DNA from: JBEIDK01 sp040383485
GTDB lineage: Bacteria > Bacteroidota > Bacteroidia > UBA4408
NCBI GenBank assembly: GCA_040383485.1
Contig: JBEIDK010000130.1
Coordinates: 1-9,500 of the forward strand
Length of the DNA stretch: 9,500 nt
Reading direction: 5' to 3'
Positions 1 through 5,769 of this stretch are shown here, piece by piece. The first letter of the stretch is position 1. Each line of letters starts with the position of its first letter. The position numbers were made by a program, and so were the translations under genes. The notes under the pieces were generated by a model. It did no database searches and was not told where the DNA came from. It saw only the letters and a list, made by a program, of their open reading frames with translations.

Positions 1-8
1 GATATAAA

Positions 9-40
9 CCTCACGCAAAACCTCACGCAAACCTCACGCA
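9..40. repeat. Three helically phased CCTCACGCA direct repeats
   Basis: CCTCACGCA occurs at 9-17, 21-29 and 32-40, so the starts are 12 and 11 bp apart, about one helical turn. A fourth exact copy is at 234-242 and variants are at 5689-5697 and 5734-5742. Phased short repeats beside a tRNA fragment resemble arm-type binding sites of a tyrosine recombinase. That role is inferred; no integrase gene is in the window. Confidence 0.7.
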
Positions 41-45
41 GAAAC

Positions 46-81
46 AACAAAGGACCCACGAGTTTACGTAAGTCCTTTGTT
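46..81 (-). terminator. Inverted repeat just downstream of the tRNA fragment, possible terminator
   Basis: AACAAAGGAC (46-55) and GTCCTTTGTT (72-81) are perfect 10-bp arms around a 16-nt loop. Read on the minus strand the hairpin follows the 3' end of the tRNA fragment, where a tRNA terminator would lie. The run of T after it is short and interrupted, so termination is only likely. A second small dyad, ACACTT/AAGTGT at 86-98, touches the tRNA 3' end. Confidence 0.45.
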
Positions 82-97
82 TTCAACACTTGAAGTG

Positions 98-140
98 TAG
101 CGAGACCGGGATTTGAACCCGGGACCTCAGGGTTATGAAG
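98..140 (-). other. tRNA 3'-half fragment (CAT anticodon, Met or Ile2), candidate attachment site
   Basis: Read on the minus strand, the sequence runs from an anticodon loop TTCATAA through the 3' anticodon stem, the variable loop, a T arm with paired CCGGG/CCCGG around TTCAAAT, and a 3' acceptor strand TCTCGCT plus discriminator A. The bases before CTTCATAA do not form the matching 5' anticodon stem, and no D arm or 5' acceptor strand is visible, so only the 3' half is present. Integrative elements that use a tRNA gene typically carry exactly this portion as their attachment core. A second copy with 35 of 42 identical bases lies at 4865-4906 in the same orientation. Confidence 0.75.
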
Positions 141-191
141 ATTTTTTGAGAAAATGAAGGCGTTGATTTGTAATGGGTTATGTTTTCACAA

Positions 192-242
192 AACCGATAT
201 CAACCGATTTTAACCGAATTCAGTGGGTGTTTTCCTCACGCA
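192..242. repeat. Three 10-bp-phased AACCGA repeats plus a CCTCACGCA site
   Basis: AACCGA occurs at 192-197, 202-207 and 212-217, spaced by exactly 10 bp, followed by GAATTC at 216-221 and CCTCACGCA at 234-242. The arrangement recurs at 5703-5742 with two AACCGA-like units, GAATTC and a CCTCACACA variant. Helical phasing and position 50 bp from the tRNA fragment suggest recombinase or excisionase arm sites. The stretch from 143 to 320 around this block holds no supported gene. Confidence 0.65.
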
Positions 243-320
243 GAGGGATATCATGAAATTCAAATAATGTTAAAAAAAATAATGGACTATAGAGGTAGAA
301 TATATTAATTGTTAAAAAAT

Positions 321-466
321 ATTACTTACCTTTTAATAGTAAATCACACACTCTATTGCAATTCTAACGCAATAACTCTATTTACACTTCTTGTAATCGC
401 TATCATTTCCATTAGTCTCTTATTTAATCATTGAAATAGGCAATACCCTATTTCTAAATTAACACT
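321..466 (+). promoter_or_regulatory. Conserved leader, copy 1
   Basis: This is the first of four near-identical noncoding leaders. It contains a TTACT/AGTAA dyad (322-326, 338-342), CTCTATT at 351-357 and again at 376-382 (25 bp apart), a TATTGC/GCAATA dyad (354-359, 369-374), a TTACA/TGTAA dyad (382-386, 392-396), and a hairpin GAAATAGG/CCTATTTC (433-440, 447-454). The hairpin ends 12 nt before the ATG of the membrane protein. No convincing Bacteroidota promoter (TTTG and TAnnTTTG) could be placed inside it, so the transcription start is unknown. Confidence 0.8.
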
Positions 467-895
467 ATGACAGAAATTGAAATTTTAAACAATAGTCAAC
501 TAGGTTTTATTCAAAATGCAATTTATACAGTTGCAGTAGTATTTATGACTTTTATTTCATTTAGACTTGCTAGAATTGTAAATGAAAAAAATGGTAATAT
601 CATAGCAAAAACTTTAGTGACCCTTTATGGTATTATGATGACCTTCTTTTCGCTTCAAGTGGGCGCTTATTTGTCATACTACCAAAAAGCATTATCCTAT
701 AATTTATCGGAACTTAAGGATACAGGTGTAAAATTATCAGCAGGTTCAGAAGATACAATTAGTAGATATGCAACTAATTTAAAAGACGGCTTTCCTAAGC
801 TAACTCCTGAATTACCAACTATCATTGTATGTACAGTTGTATTTTTAATTGTTATTGGTACAACATGGATTAAAACAACTTCTAATAAATCATAA
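467..895 (+). CDS. Small three-helix membrane protein of unknown function
   Basis: The 142-residue product has hydrophobic stretches at roughly residues 13-33, 45-67 and 115-134, so it is probably an inner-membrane protein with three helices. The segment between the second and third (about 68-114) is polar and looks like an extracytoplasmic or cytoplasmic loop. It lacks a cleavable signal peptide and I recognise no family. The ATG lies 12 nt after the conserved leader hairpin, as in the three other leader-linked genes, which supports this start. It is followed after 10 bp by a lipocalin-like lipoprotein gene, so the two are almost certainly co-transcribed. A function in envelope stress or in partnership with that lipoprotein would be a guess. 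Confidence 0.8.
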   Translation: MTEIEILNNSQLGFIQNAIYTVAVVFMTFISFRLARIVNEKNGNIIAKTLVTLYGIMMTFFSLQVGAYLSYYQKALSYNLSELKDTGVKLSAGSEDTISRYATNLKDGFPKLTPELPTIIVCTVVFLIVIGTTWIKTTSNKS

Positions 896-905
896 ATTAA
901 TAAAA

Positions 906-1274
906 ATGAAAAAATTATTACTATTCGGAATGCTTTTATCTACAGTTGTCATAACTTCTTGTAGTAAAGATTCCGCAAACCCTACCTTAGTTGGGAAATG
1001 GCAATTAGTTAGTTACGATTATAAAATAGGAACAATTTCAGCTCCCATAAATGTTACAGCCGCTGATTATGTAGAGTTTAAAACAAATGGTACTGTATTG
1101 ACTAGTGTTAGTGGTCAATCAAAAAGTGTTCCTTATTCAATAAATGGTTCAAATGTAACCATTGACGGTGAACTGTATACCATAACTACATTGACTTCAA
1201 GTAATGCAACATTGTATAACACATCAGGAACTGGGAGTTCAAAAATTGAAGTAACTATAACCTTGAAAAAGTAA
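906..1274 (+). CDS. Lipocalin-like lipoprotein
   Basis: The 122-residue product begins with a lipoprotein signal ending in the lipobox I-T-S-C, with Cys19 as the lipidated residue, so it should be anchored in the envelope. After a short linker, LVGKWQLVSYDY (about residues 28-39) is the characteristic opening of Bacteroidota lipocalin-like domains: a G-x-W motif starting a small beta barrel. The rest alternates short beta strands, ending in VTITLKK. I chose ATG 906 over the upstream in-frame ATG at 849 because 906 begins a perfect signal peptide, while 849 lies inside the membrane-protein gene. The stop codon TAA (1272-1274) falls within the first bases of leader copy 2, so the next module starts with no intergenic gap. 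Ligand unknown. Confidence 0.8.
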   Translation: MKKLLLFGMLLSTVVITSCSKDSANPTLVGKWQLVSYDYKIGTISAPINVTAADYVEFKTNGTVLTSVSGQSKSVPYSINGSNVTIDGELYTITTLTSSNATLYNTSGTGSSKIEVTITLKK

Positions 1275-1398
1275 ATCACCCACTCTATTTACAATTCTAA
1301 CGTAATAACTCTATTTACAATTCTTGTAATCTCAATCATTCCTCAGCATCTTATTCAATCATTGAAATAGGCTATACCCTATTTCCAAACCAACATGT
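1270..1398 (+). promoter_or_regulatory. Conserved leader, copy 2
   Basis: Homology to the other leaders begins at AGTAAATCAC, inside the stop codon of the preceding gene, so the TTACT half of the first dyad is missing. CTCTATT is at 1283-1289 and 1309-1315 (26 bp apart). The first internal dyad is TTAC/GTAA (1289-1292, 1302-1305) where the others have TTGC/GCAA, a symmetrical change that keeps pairing. TTACAA/TTGTAA (1315-1320, 1324-1329) is perfect. The start-proximal hairpin GAAATAGG/CCTATTTC (1364-1371, 1378-1385) ends 13 nt before the ATG. Confidence 0.8.
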
Positions 1399-2094
1399 AT
1401 GAAAAAATTATTACTACTTCTTGCAATTTTTACAACTACTTTGTTATCCGCTCAAACTGGAGGGTATTGGGTACAGGAATTTAAAGCGAACCCACATACA
1501 GAAAATGGCATTTCTGATGCTTTTGATAAAGTGTATAAAGATGTTAAAATGAATATGGGTGGAGTTGCAATCGAAAAAATTTCAACTGGATCCCAAAATG
1601 GAATGACACACAGGTTTGTAATTTTCTATACGCTAGGTGTTGAATTCATGGGAAAGAACGCTATTAACGGAGATAAATGGGAATCGTTTTTGCTAAAAAT
1701 GGAAAACTTTATTGCCGTATTGGGACCGAGTTATTCTGGAAGAATAATTAATTGGCAACTTGGTGATACAACAAATACAGTTTCACATATTTGGGATTTG
1801 AAGGTGAAAGATCCTATTAAATTTAAAGCAGCACACGAAATTGGCTTAAAAGAATTAAAAGATGAATTTGCTGGAAGATTTATAGGATTTGGCACTTACG
1901 ATATTGGCAGGCCAGATGGAGCAACTTATTGGATAAAGATAAGTGGTAAAGATGGTGAAGATCATTTGAAGCTATATGACAAATTAGAAAAAAGCGCAGG
2001 ATTTGCCAAGTATCTTCAAAATAGAGGAGAGGTAATAGATGTTAAAGATTTTGAATTACAAGATTTTAAGTCAAAAAGTAATTTAAATAAATAA
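1399..2094 (+). CDS. Exported ~230-aa protein, probable tandem alpha+beta barrel, unknown function
   Basis: The 231-residue product has a signal peptide (residues 1 to about 18, cleavage likely at LLSA-QTGG), so it should be periplasmic or outer-membrane associated. The mature part seems to be two halves of alternating strands and amphipathic helices (about 20-125 and 126-225), for example AHEIGLKELKDEF as a helix and ATYWIKISG as a strand. This recalls ferredoxin-like alpha+beta barrels, but that is fold inference, not a domain hit. It matches the product at 3578-4294 in length, signal peptide, gene position behind a leader and gene order before an NTF2-like lipoprotein; sequence similarity between the two is faint. 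The lipoprotein gene follows after 30 bp. The start is fixed by the leader spacing and signal peptide. Confidence 0.8.
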   Translation: MKKLLLLLAIFTTTLLSAQTGGYWVQEFKANPHTENGISDAFDKVYKDVKMNMGGVAIEKISTGSQNGMTHRFVIFYTLGVEFMGKNAINGDKWESFLLKMENFIAVLGPSYSGRIINWQLGDTTNTVSHIWDLKVKDPIKFKAAHEIGLKELKDEFAGRFIGFGTYDIGRPDGATYWIKISGKDGEDHLKLYDKLEKSAGFAKYLQNRGEVIDVKDFELQDFKSKSNLNK

Positions 2095-2124
2095 AATATA
2101 TTCTAACAATTCAAAAAAATAAAA

Positions 2125-2640
2125 ATGAAAAAAATATTATTAAGTCTTCTTGTTTCTGTATCATTAATTGGATGTATAAATCAAGAATCAAAAACTGAAG
2201 CAACAACTACACCAACAGGCTCAGTAACAACAACTGGACCAGATGTAGAATTGATTGAAAAAAGTTTTACCTATTTTGCAAATGGAGAATGGACGAATCT
2301 TGCTTCATGCTATGCTGATTCTGCTAAAGCATTTCATAATGTCTGGCCATCAGATACCGATACGACAGTTGGGGTAAGTATTCAAAATATTATTGAAGGC
2401 TTTAAAAAGCAGAGAGCATTAATTGATGGTAATATTACTTTGGGGAAAACTATTTGTGAAGTAGTGACTATGCCTGATGGTAATAAGTTTGGCCATAGTT
2501 GGCATGAAATGTCTTGGAAATCTAAAAAAGGAGTTTCTGGGAATATGGTAATTTTTAGCTCTTTTGGGTTTAATAAAGATGGTAAACTTACCTTCCATTG
2601 GCCTATTTATGATACTAAAGATGTTGTAAATCTTAAGTAA
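2125..2640 (+). CDS. NTF2-like (SnoaL-type) lipoprotein
   Basis: The 171-residue product has a lipoprotein signal with lipobox L-I-G-C (Cys17) and a Thr-rich linker to about residue 38. From about residue 40, ELIEKSFTYFANGEWTNLA followed by CYADSAKAFHNVWP fits the first helices and strand of the NTF2/SnoaL cone fold, which in other proteins binds or converts small hydrophobic compounds. It closes with the strand-rich segment GNMVIFSSFGFNKDGKL. No catalytic residues can be assigned with certainty. It is the second gene of module 2, 30 bp after the exported barrel-like protein, and is followed by a clear terminator at 2673-2703. Its signal peptide resembles that of the product at 4313-4801. Confidence 0.8.
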   Translation: MKKILLSLLVSVSLIGCINQESKTEATTTPTGSVTTTGPDVELIEKSFTYFANGEWTNLASCYADSAKAFHNVWPSDTDTTVGVSIQNIIEGFKKQRALIDGNITLGKTICEVVTMPDGNKFGHSWHEMSWKSKKGVSGNMVIFSSFGFNKDGKLTFHWPIYDTKDVVNLK

Positions 2641-2672
2641 CTAATAGTTTTTAAGTTTTTTAAAAAATAACT

Positions 2673-2703
2673 GAGACCTCTAGCGATAGGGGTCTCTTTT
2701 TTT
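2673..2703 (+). terminator. Intrinsic terminator of module 2
   Basis: GAGACCTCTA (2673-2682) pairs with TAGGGGTCTC (2687-2696) over 10 bp with one G-U pair around the tetraloop GCGA, followed by seven T. It lies 32 bp after the lipoprotein stop codon. Confidence 0.9.
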
Positions 2704-2734
2704 ATTTAGAAACCACGGGGAGCAAAGGGCCAAT

Positions 2735-2764
2735 ATTGAACTACATTCTAACTAAATGTGGAAG
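2735..2764. repeat. Post-terminator repeat, copy 1
   Basis: ATTGAACTACATTCT followed by a partly matching GGAAG-ending tail recurs at 6543-6572 (15 identical bases, then 11 of 15). Both copies come shortly after the terminator of an NTF2-like lipoprotein gene. This copy has a stop in the frame that is open in the other copy, so if it was coding it is a relic. Confidence 0.55.
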
Positions 2765-2858
2765 AATTTGAGAAGCTCTTTAATGTCAAAAAAGCAAAAC
2801 ATGTACCTACGAAATAAAGTAGATTAAATAAATTAATTGTAAATTTATTTAAAAGTAT

Positions 2859-3326
2859 ATGAATAGTACCCCTTTGAGATCTCATTGCCCAATCACAACT
2901 GGAATAGATGTTATTGGAGATAAATGGACTTTATTAATTATTCGACATATGCTATTCCGTCAACAATATACCTATGGACAATTACTTGAAATAAAAGAAA
3001 AAATTGCTTCAAAGGTATTGGCAGCAAGGTTAAAAACATTAGTTGCTGATGGTTTAATTGAAAAGAGAAATCATCCAACAAATAAAAAAGTGTTTTTGTA
3101 TACATTAACCGATAAAGGAATTAGCACTATTGAAATTATAACAAAAATTATAAATTTTTCAGTTACGCATTATCGCAAACAAATGGCCGCCAAGCCTATC
3201 GATAAAACTAAATTATCTTATATCTACACGCATTCAAAATCTGAAGCAGCATTTATAGCAGATACAAAAGCATCGTATATAAAATTTAGAGCGAATTTAT
3301 TGGCTTTTAAAGCCGCTAACCAATAG
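2859..3326 (+). CDS. HxlR-family winged-helix transcriptional regulator
   Basis: The 155-residue cytoplasmic protein opens with SHCPITTGIDVIGDKWTLLI (residues 8-27), the signature of HxlR-type winged-helix regulators, followed by the recognition-helix region SKVLAARLKTLVADGLIEK (about 51-69) and a wing ending YTLTDKG. Cys10 is at the position where several redox- or aldehyde-sensing HxlR members carry their reactive cysteine. The domain fills residues 1 to about 105; the last 50 residues, charged and helical, are longer than in most family members. It lies between two leader-controlled modules and has no leader of its own. HxlR dimers bind tandem or dyad operators, so the leaders are plausible targets (inference). 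A weak TAAATTTA box at 2840-2847 is the only promoter-like sequence seen. Confidence 0.9.
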   Translation: MNSTPLRSHCPITTGIDVIGDKWTLLIIRHMLFRQQYTYGQLLEIKEKIASKVLAARLKTLVADGLIEKRNHPTNKKVFLYTLTDKGISTIEIITKIINFSVTHYRKQMAAKPIDKTKLSYIYTHSKSEAAFIADTKASYIKFRANLLAFKAANQ

Positions 3327-3432
3327 TGACAAATATATCTTTCTATATTATAGCTATTGATTACCAATTGATTGTATTTTAAAAATTTGGTAAAATTATT
3401 AATTTTATTAGAAAATATATTATTTGAGAAAT

Positions 3433-3577
3433 ATTACTTACTTTAAGTAAGTAAATCACCCACTCTATTGCAATTCTAACGCAACAGCTCTATTTACAAT
3501 TCTTGTAATCTCTATCATTCCTCAGAATTTTATTTAATCATTAAAATGGACAATAGTCTATTTCTAAATCATTTAGT
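3433..3577 (+). promoter_or_regulatory. Conserved leader, copy 3
   Basis: This copy begins with a 21-bp palindrome (3434-3454; TTACTTACTT and AAGTAAGTAA around one T), the longest version of the first dyad. CTCTATT is at 3463-3469 and 3488-3494 (25 bp apart), with a third CTCTATC at 3510-3516. Dyads are TTGC/GCAA (3468-3471, 3481-3484) and TTACAA/TTGTAA (3494-3499, 3503-3508). The start-proximal hairpin is AAATGGAC/GTCTATTT (3544-3551, 3556-3563): compared with copy 1 both strands changed and pairing is kept. It ends 14 nt before the ATG at 3578 (13 nt when measured from C3564, the equivalent base in other copies). Confidence 0.8.
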
Positions 3578-4294
3578 ATGAAAAAAATTGTTATGCTATT
3601 ATGTCTTGTTCCTTTTTTGGGAATAAGTCAAAAAAATATCATGAGTACGCAAAGAGTATTCGCAAAAATGGATAAAGTATTGGAATTTGAAAAGGCCGTT
3701 GCCGCCCATTACCAAAAGTATCATACCGGTGAATGGAGCGCGCGTATTTTTGAAATAGCATCTGGACCAGATGCTGGCGGTTATCAAATTAGCGAAGGCC
3801 CAAACAGCTGGGAAACTATTGACAACAGGGGTAATTTAGGCACTGAACATAATATTGACTGGCACAAAAATGTAGCTATCTATCTTTCGGAAAGGGGCAG
3901 TTCTAGTTTTTCTGCTTTCCAGGATTCTATTAGCACCACTGGACTCAATGACTGGGCTGACAAAATCAGCATCACCCATTATTTTCCGAAACTAGGAAAT
4001 GGATACCAATTGTATAATTTGCTTGAAAAATTAAGACCTGTTTGGAAAGCACTAGGGCAATCTGTTGCAGTTTTTGCTTCTAATTCTTCAGGACCTGCTC
4101 AATATGCTGTAGTGACTAGATATCCAAATGGATTAAAAGATAGGGCACTTAGTAACAATAACTTGGTCAAAGATCAATATGAAAAAATCCATGGTAGGTT
4201 CGCTTATTCTGGATTTACTGAAACAATGCGAAATAGTATTCAAGAGGTGTGGCATGAATTACTGTTTTACCGAAAAGACCTAAGTTCTAAATAA
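3578..4294 (+). CDS. Exported ~240-aa Bacteroidota protein, probable alpha+beta barrel, unknown function
   Basis: The 238-residue product carries a signal peptide (cleavage probably near GIS-Q, residues 15-18). Segments such as FEIASGPDAGGYQISEGPNSW and RGNLGTEH (about 58-90), DKISITHYFPK (about 129-139) and the C-terminal WHELLFYRKDLSSK match my recollection of a conserved uncharacterised Bacteroidota family of this length; I know no function for it. Alternating strand and helix segments in two halves suggest a duplicated alpha+beta fold. It is the first gene of module 3, 18 bp before an NTF2-like lipoprotein, so the gene pair parallels module 2 (1399-2640). The start is set by the leader spacing and the signal peptide. 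Confidence 0.82.
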   Translation: MKKIVMLLCLVPFLGISQKNIMSTQRVFAKMDKVLEFEKAVAAHYQKYHTGEWSARIFEIASGPDAGGYQISEGPNSWETIDNRGNLGTEHNIDWHKNVAIYLSERGSSSFSAFQDSISTTGLNDWADKISITHYFPKLGNGYQLYNLLEKLRPVWKALGQSVAVFASNSSGPAQYAVVTRYPNGLKDRALSNNNLVKDQYEKIHGRFAYSGFTETMRNSIQEVWHELLFYRKDLSSK

Positions 4295-4312
4295 TAATTT
4301 AAAAAAAGAAAA

Positions 4313-4801
4313 ATGAAAAAAATAGTAATATGCTTTCTTGTATCAGCATCATTGACTGCTTGTACTAATTTTACTCCAAAAACGGAAACGGATACATCAA
4401 CAATAAGTACCGTTAATAAATCTGCACTTGAATTAACATTAATAAAGATGGAAAGTTCTTGGAATGTATCAATCTTAGATAAAGATCATGGCGTTAAAGT
4501 TGTTGATAATATACTTGCCGATGATTTCTCAGGTTTTAACTCTAAAGGCGTTAAAGAAGGTAAAGCGGAAGTACTAAGCTCACTCAAAAATATAAAAGGA
4601 AAAATAAGTAGTGTTGTTAATGGTGCAATGATCGTTACTTTTTATGGTGATAATGTAGCTTCAGTAGTTGGATCTCATGTAACTAAGGGTACAGATGAAG
4701 CAGGTAAAGATTATACAAAAACAACTAATTGGACAGATACTTTCATGGAAAGAAATGGTAAATGGCAGTGTATTGGTTCAGGTAGTAGTAGCCATTTATA
4801 A
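4313..4801 (+). CDS. NTF2-like (DUF4440/SnoaL-type) lipoprotein
   Basis: The 162-residue product has a lipoprotein signal with lipobox L-T-A-C (Cys17) and a Thr/Ser-rich linker to about residue 38. The rest follows the NTF2-like pattern: a long first helix with ...MESSWN (about 46-51), a strand around NILADDFSGFNSKG (about 66-79), a short helix with EVLSSLKNI, then strands ending in TNWTDTFMERNGKWQCIGSGSS (about 138-159), the usual DUF4440 closing motif. Members of this superfamily include polyketide cyclases and steroid isomerases as well as noncatalytic binders; the substrate here is unknown. It is the second gene of module 3 and is followed by a strong terminator. Confidence 0.82.
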   Translation: MKKIVICFLVSASLTACTNFTPKTETDTSTISTVNKSALELTLIKMESSWNVSILDKDHGVKVVDNILADDFSGFNSKGVKEGKAEVLSSLKNIKGKISSVVNGAMIVTFYGDNVASVVGSHVTKGTDEAGKDYTKTTNWTDTFMERNGKWQCIGSGSSSHL

Positions 4802-4825
4802 AAACTTGATTTAGTAATGAAGATT

Positions 4826-4861
4826 AAACCTACTCAATTTAACATTGAGTAGGTTTTTTTT
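4826..4861 (+). terminator. Intrinsic terminator of module 3
   Basis: AAACCTACTCAAT (4826-4838) and ATTGAGTAGGTTT (4844-4856) form a perfect 13-bp stem with a 5-nt loop; the stem runs into eight T (4854-4861). The tRNA fragment begins immediately after it. Confidence 0.92.
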
Positions 4862-4864
4862 AAA

Positions 4865-4906
4865 AGCAATACCGGGATTTGAACCCATGGCCTCCCGGTT
4901 ATGAAG
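4865..4906 (-). other. Second tRNA 3'-half fragment (CAT anticodon), diverged, candidate attachment site
   Basis: This stretch aligns without gaps to 99-140, 35 of 42 bases identical and in the same orientation. On the minus strand it again starts at the CTTCATAA anticodon loop and runs to the acceptor 3' strand, with no 5' half. The T loop TTCAAAT is intact, but the T stem (ATGGG against CCCGG) and the acceptor strand (TATTGCT) no longer match the first copy, so it is either decayed or derived from another tRNA. Together with the first fragment it brackets 4,766 bp holding modules 1-3 and the regulator, as expected for the two ends of an integrated element. Confidence 0.7.
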
Positions 4907-4931
4907 ACAACGAATATATTACCTCTAATTA

Positions 4932-5009
4932 ATTTCTATTAGTTAGAAATCATGATGCTACTGCTATATGTCTCTTTTAAAGTAAAAGAGGTGCAAAAAG
5001 GGATTGCAC
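4932..5009. repeat. Cluster of three small perfect hairpins
   Basis: ATTTCTA/TAGAAAT (4932-4938, 4944-4950), CTCTTTTA/TAAAAGAG (4972-4979, 4983-4990) and GTGCAA/TTGCAC (4991-4996, 5004-5009) follow one another; the last two abut exactly. They lie between the tRNA fragment and the 3' end of the minus-strand lipoprotein gene. No T tract makes any of them a good terminator. A structured RNA or recombination-site structure is possible but not shown. Confidence 0.45.
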
Positions 5010-5073
5010 ACTTTCACTGCTCCAAATGGAACAAAATTTGAACTTCCTGACAATTTATGGTGATTAGAAATAC

Positions 5074-5535
5074 CTATTTTAATTTTTTTCGTAATTCATA
5101 CCTAATTGAATCGGGATAACCTGAGGCAAGTACATAGGAAACTTTTCTATTTTTATCTAAGTAAAATTCAAGATATTTTAAATTAACAACCTCCAATTGA
5201 TTATTATAATTTTGCATATTATTATTTGACATTGCGTCGGTACGTTGCACTAATAAATTGCCTTTCTTATCTACAGTATTGATATTAGAAATATTATAGC
5301 TCTTAGTATAAATCTTATTATTAGGGACTCTATAAGAGCTATAATCAAATGAAATCTTATACCCAGAATCTATTTTTTCCTTTCTTTTATAGTTACCCAA
5401 ACTTGAAATAACATCTTGTTCTGATTTATTCAACCAATTATTAGTTTGCATTTCACTCATTGAAATAGTCACCTTTTTATATGGCGAGCATGCAACGAAT
5501 AGAATAACAATAAATAATTTAAAAGAGTGTCTCAT
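5074..5535 (-). CDS. Small lipoprotein, possibly BamE/SmpA-like fold
   Basis: The 153-residue product starts with a short lipoprotein signal ending F-V-A-C (Cys16). Residues about 34-47, WLNKSEQDVISSLG, resemble the opening helix motif of small envelope lipoproteins with a SmpA/OmlA (BamE-like) fold, in which a K/G-x-s-x-x-d-v-i-x-x-l-G pattern precedes paired strands. The remainder is strand-rich (YKISFDYSSYRV, LEFYLDKNRKVSYVLASG). The fold is inferred from pattern only. It is the only gene on the minus strand between 1 and 6795, has no leader, and sits between the second tRNA fragment and the second set of phased repeats, which suggests a separate insertion or an original host gene. An AAGG 6 nt before the ATG is a modest ribosome-binding site. 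Confidence 0.75.
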   Translation of the reverse strand: MRHSFKLFIVILFVACSPYKKVTISMSEMQTNNWLNKSEQDVISSLGNYKRKEKIDSGYKISFDYSSYRVPNNKIYTKSYNISNINTVDKKGNLLVQRTDAMSNNNMQNYNNQLEVVNLKYLEFYLDKNRKVSYVLASGYPDSIRYELRKKLK

Positions 5536-5688
5536 GATGACCTTGATTTATATCAATTACCTATTCAAAAATGTTAAAAATTTCTCCACGTAGTATCAAA
5601 CTTAATCTATTTAGAAACCATATTCACTATTTATTAAACGTAAACTATATGGTTGATCATACTTCGTTTCAGTTAGAACTGACAAAAA
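5536..5688. other. Gene-free AT-rich stretch before the second repeat set
   Basis: This is the left part of a 379-bp gap between the minus-strand lipoprotein and the next plus-strand gene. It should hold the promoter of the lipoprotein gene, but no TTTG/TAnnTTTG pair is convincing. An ATTTAGAAACCA string here (5609-5620) also occurs at 2704-2715; no other structure was seen. Confidence 0.4.
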
Positions 5689-5742
5689 CCTCATGCAAAA
5701 ACAACCGATTTGGACCGAATTCATGGGATTTTTCCTCACACA
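5689..5742. repeat. Second copy of the phased recombination-site-like repeats
   Basis: CCTCATGCA (5689-5697), AACCGA (5703-5708), GACCGA (5713-5718, 10 bp on), GAATTC (5717-5722) and CCTCACACA (5734-5742) follow the same order and nearly the same spacing as 192-242. It precedes leader copy 4 by about 30 bp, whereas the first set precedes leader copy 1 by about 80 bp. The block from 5703 to 5745 is clearly homologous to 202-247. Confidence 0.65.
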
Positions 5743-5769
5743 GGGTTTAATTATTAATATATTAAGATT

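Noticed and set aside
849..905. Upstream in-frame ATG for the lipocalin-like lipoprotein
   Set aside because: It lies inside the membrane-protein gene and would put 19 residues before a complete signal peptide; ATG 906 is the natural start.
3354..3396. ACCAA/TTGGT inverted repeat after the regulator gene as its terminator
   Set aside because: Short arms, a loop of about 20 nt, AT-rich, and no clear T tract after it.
3599..3787. 62-codon minus-strand open frame
   Set aside because: Antisense to a well-supported exported-protein gene with no features of its own.
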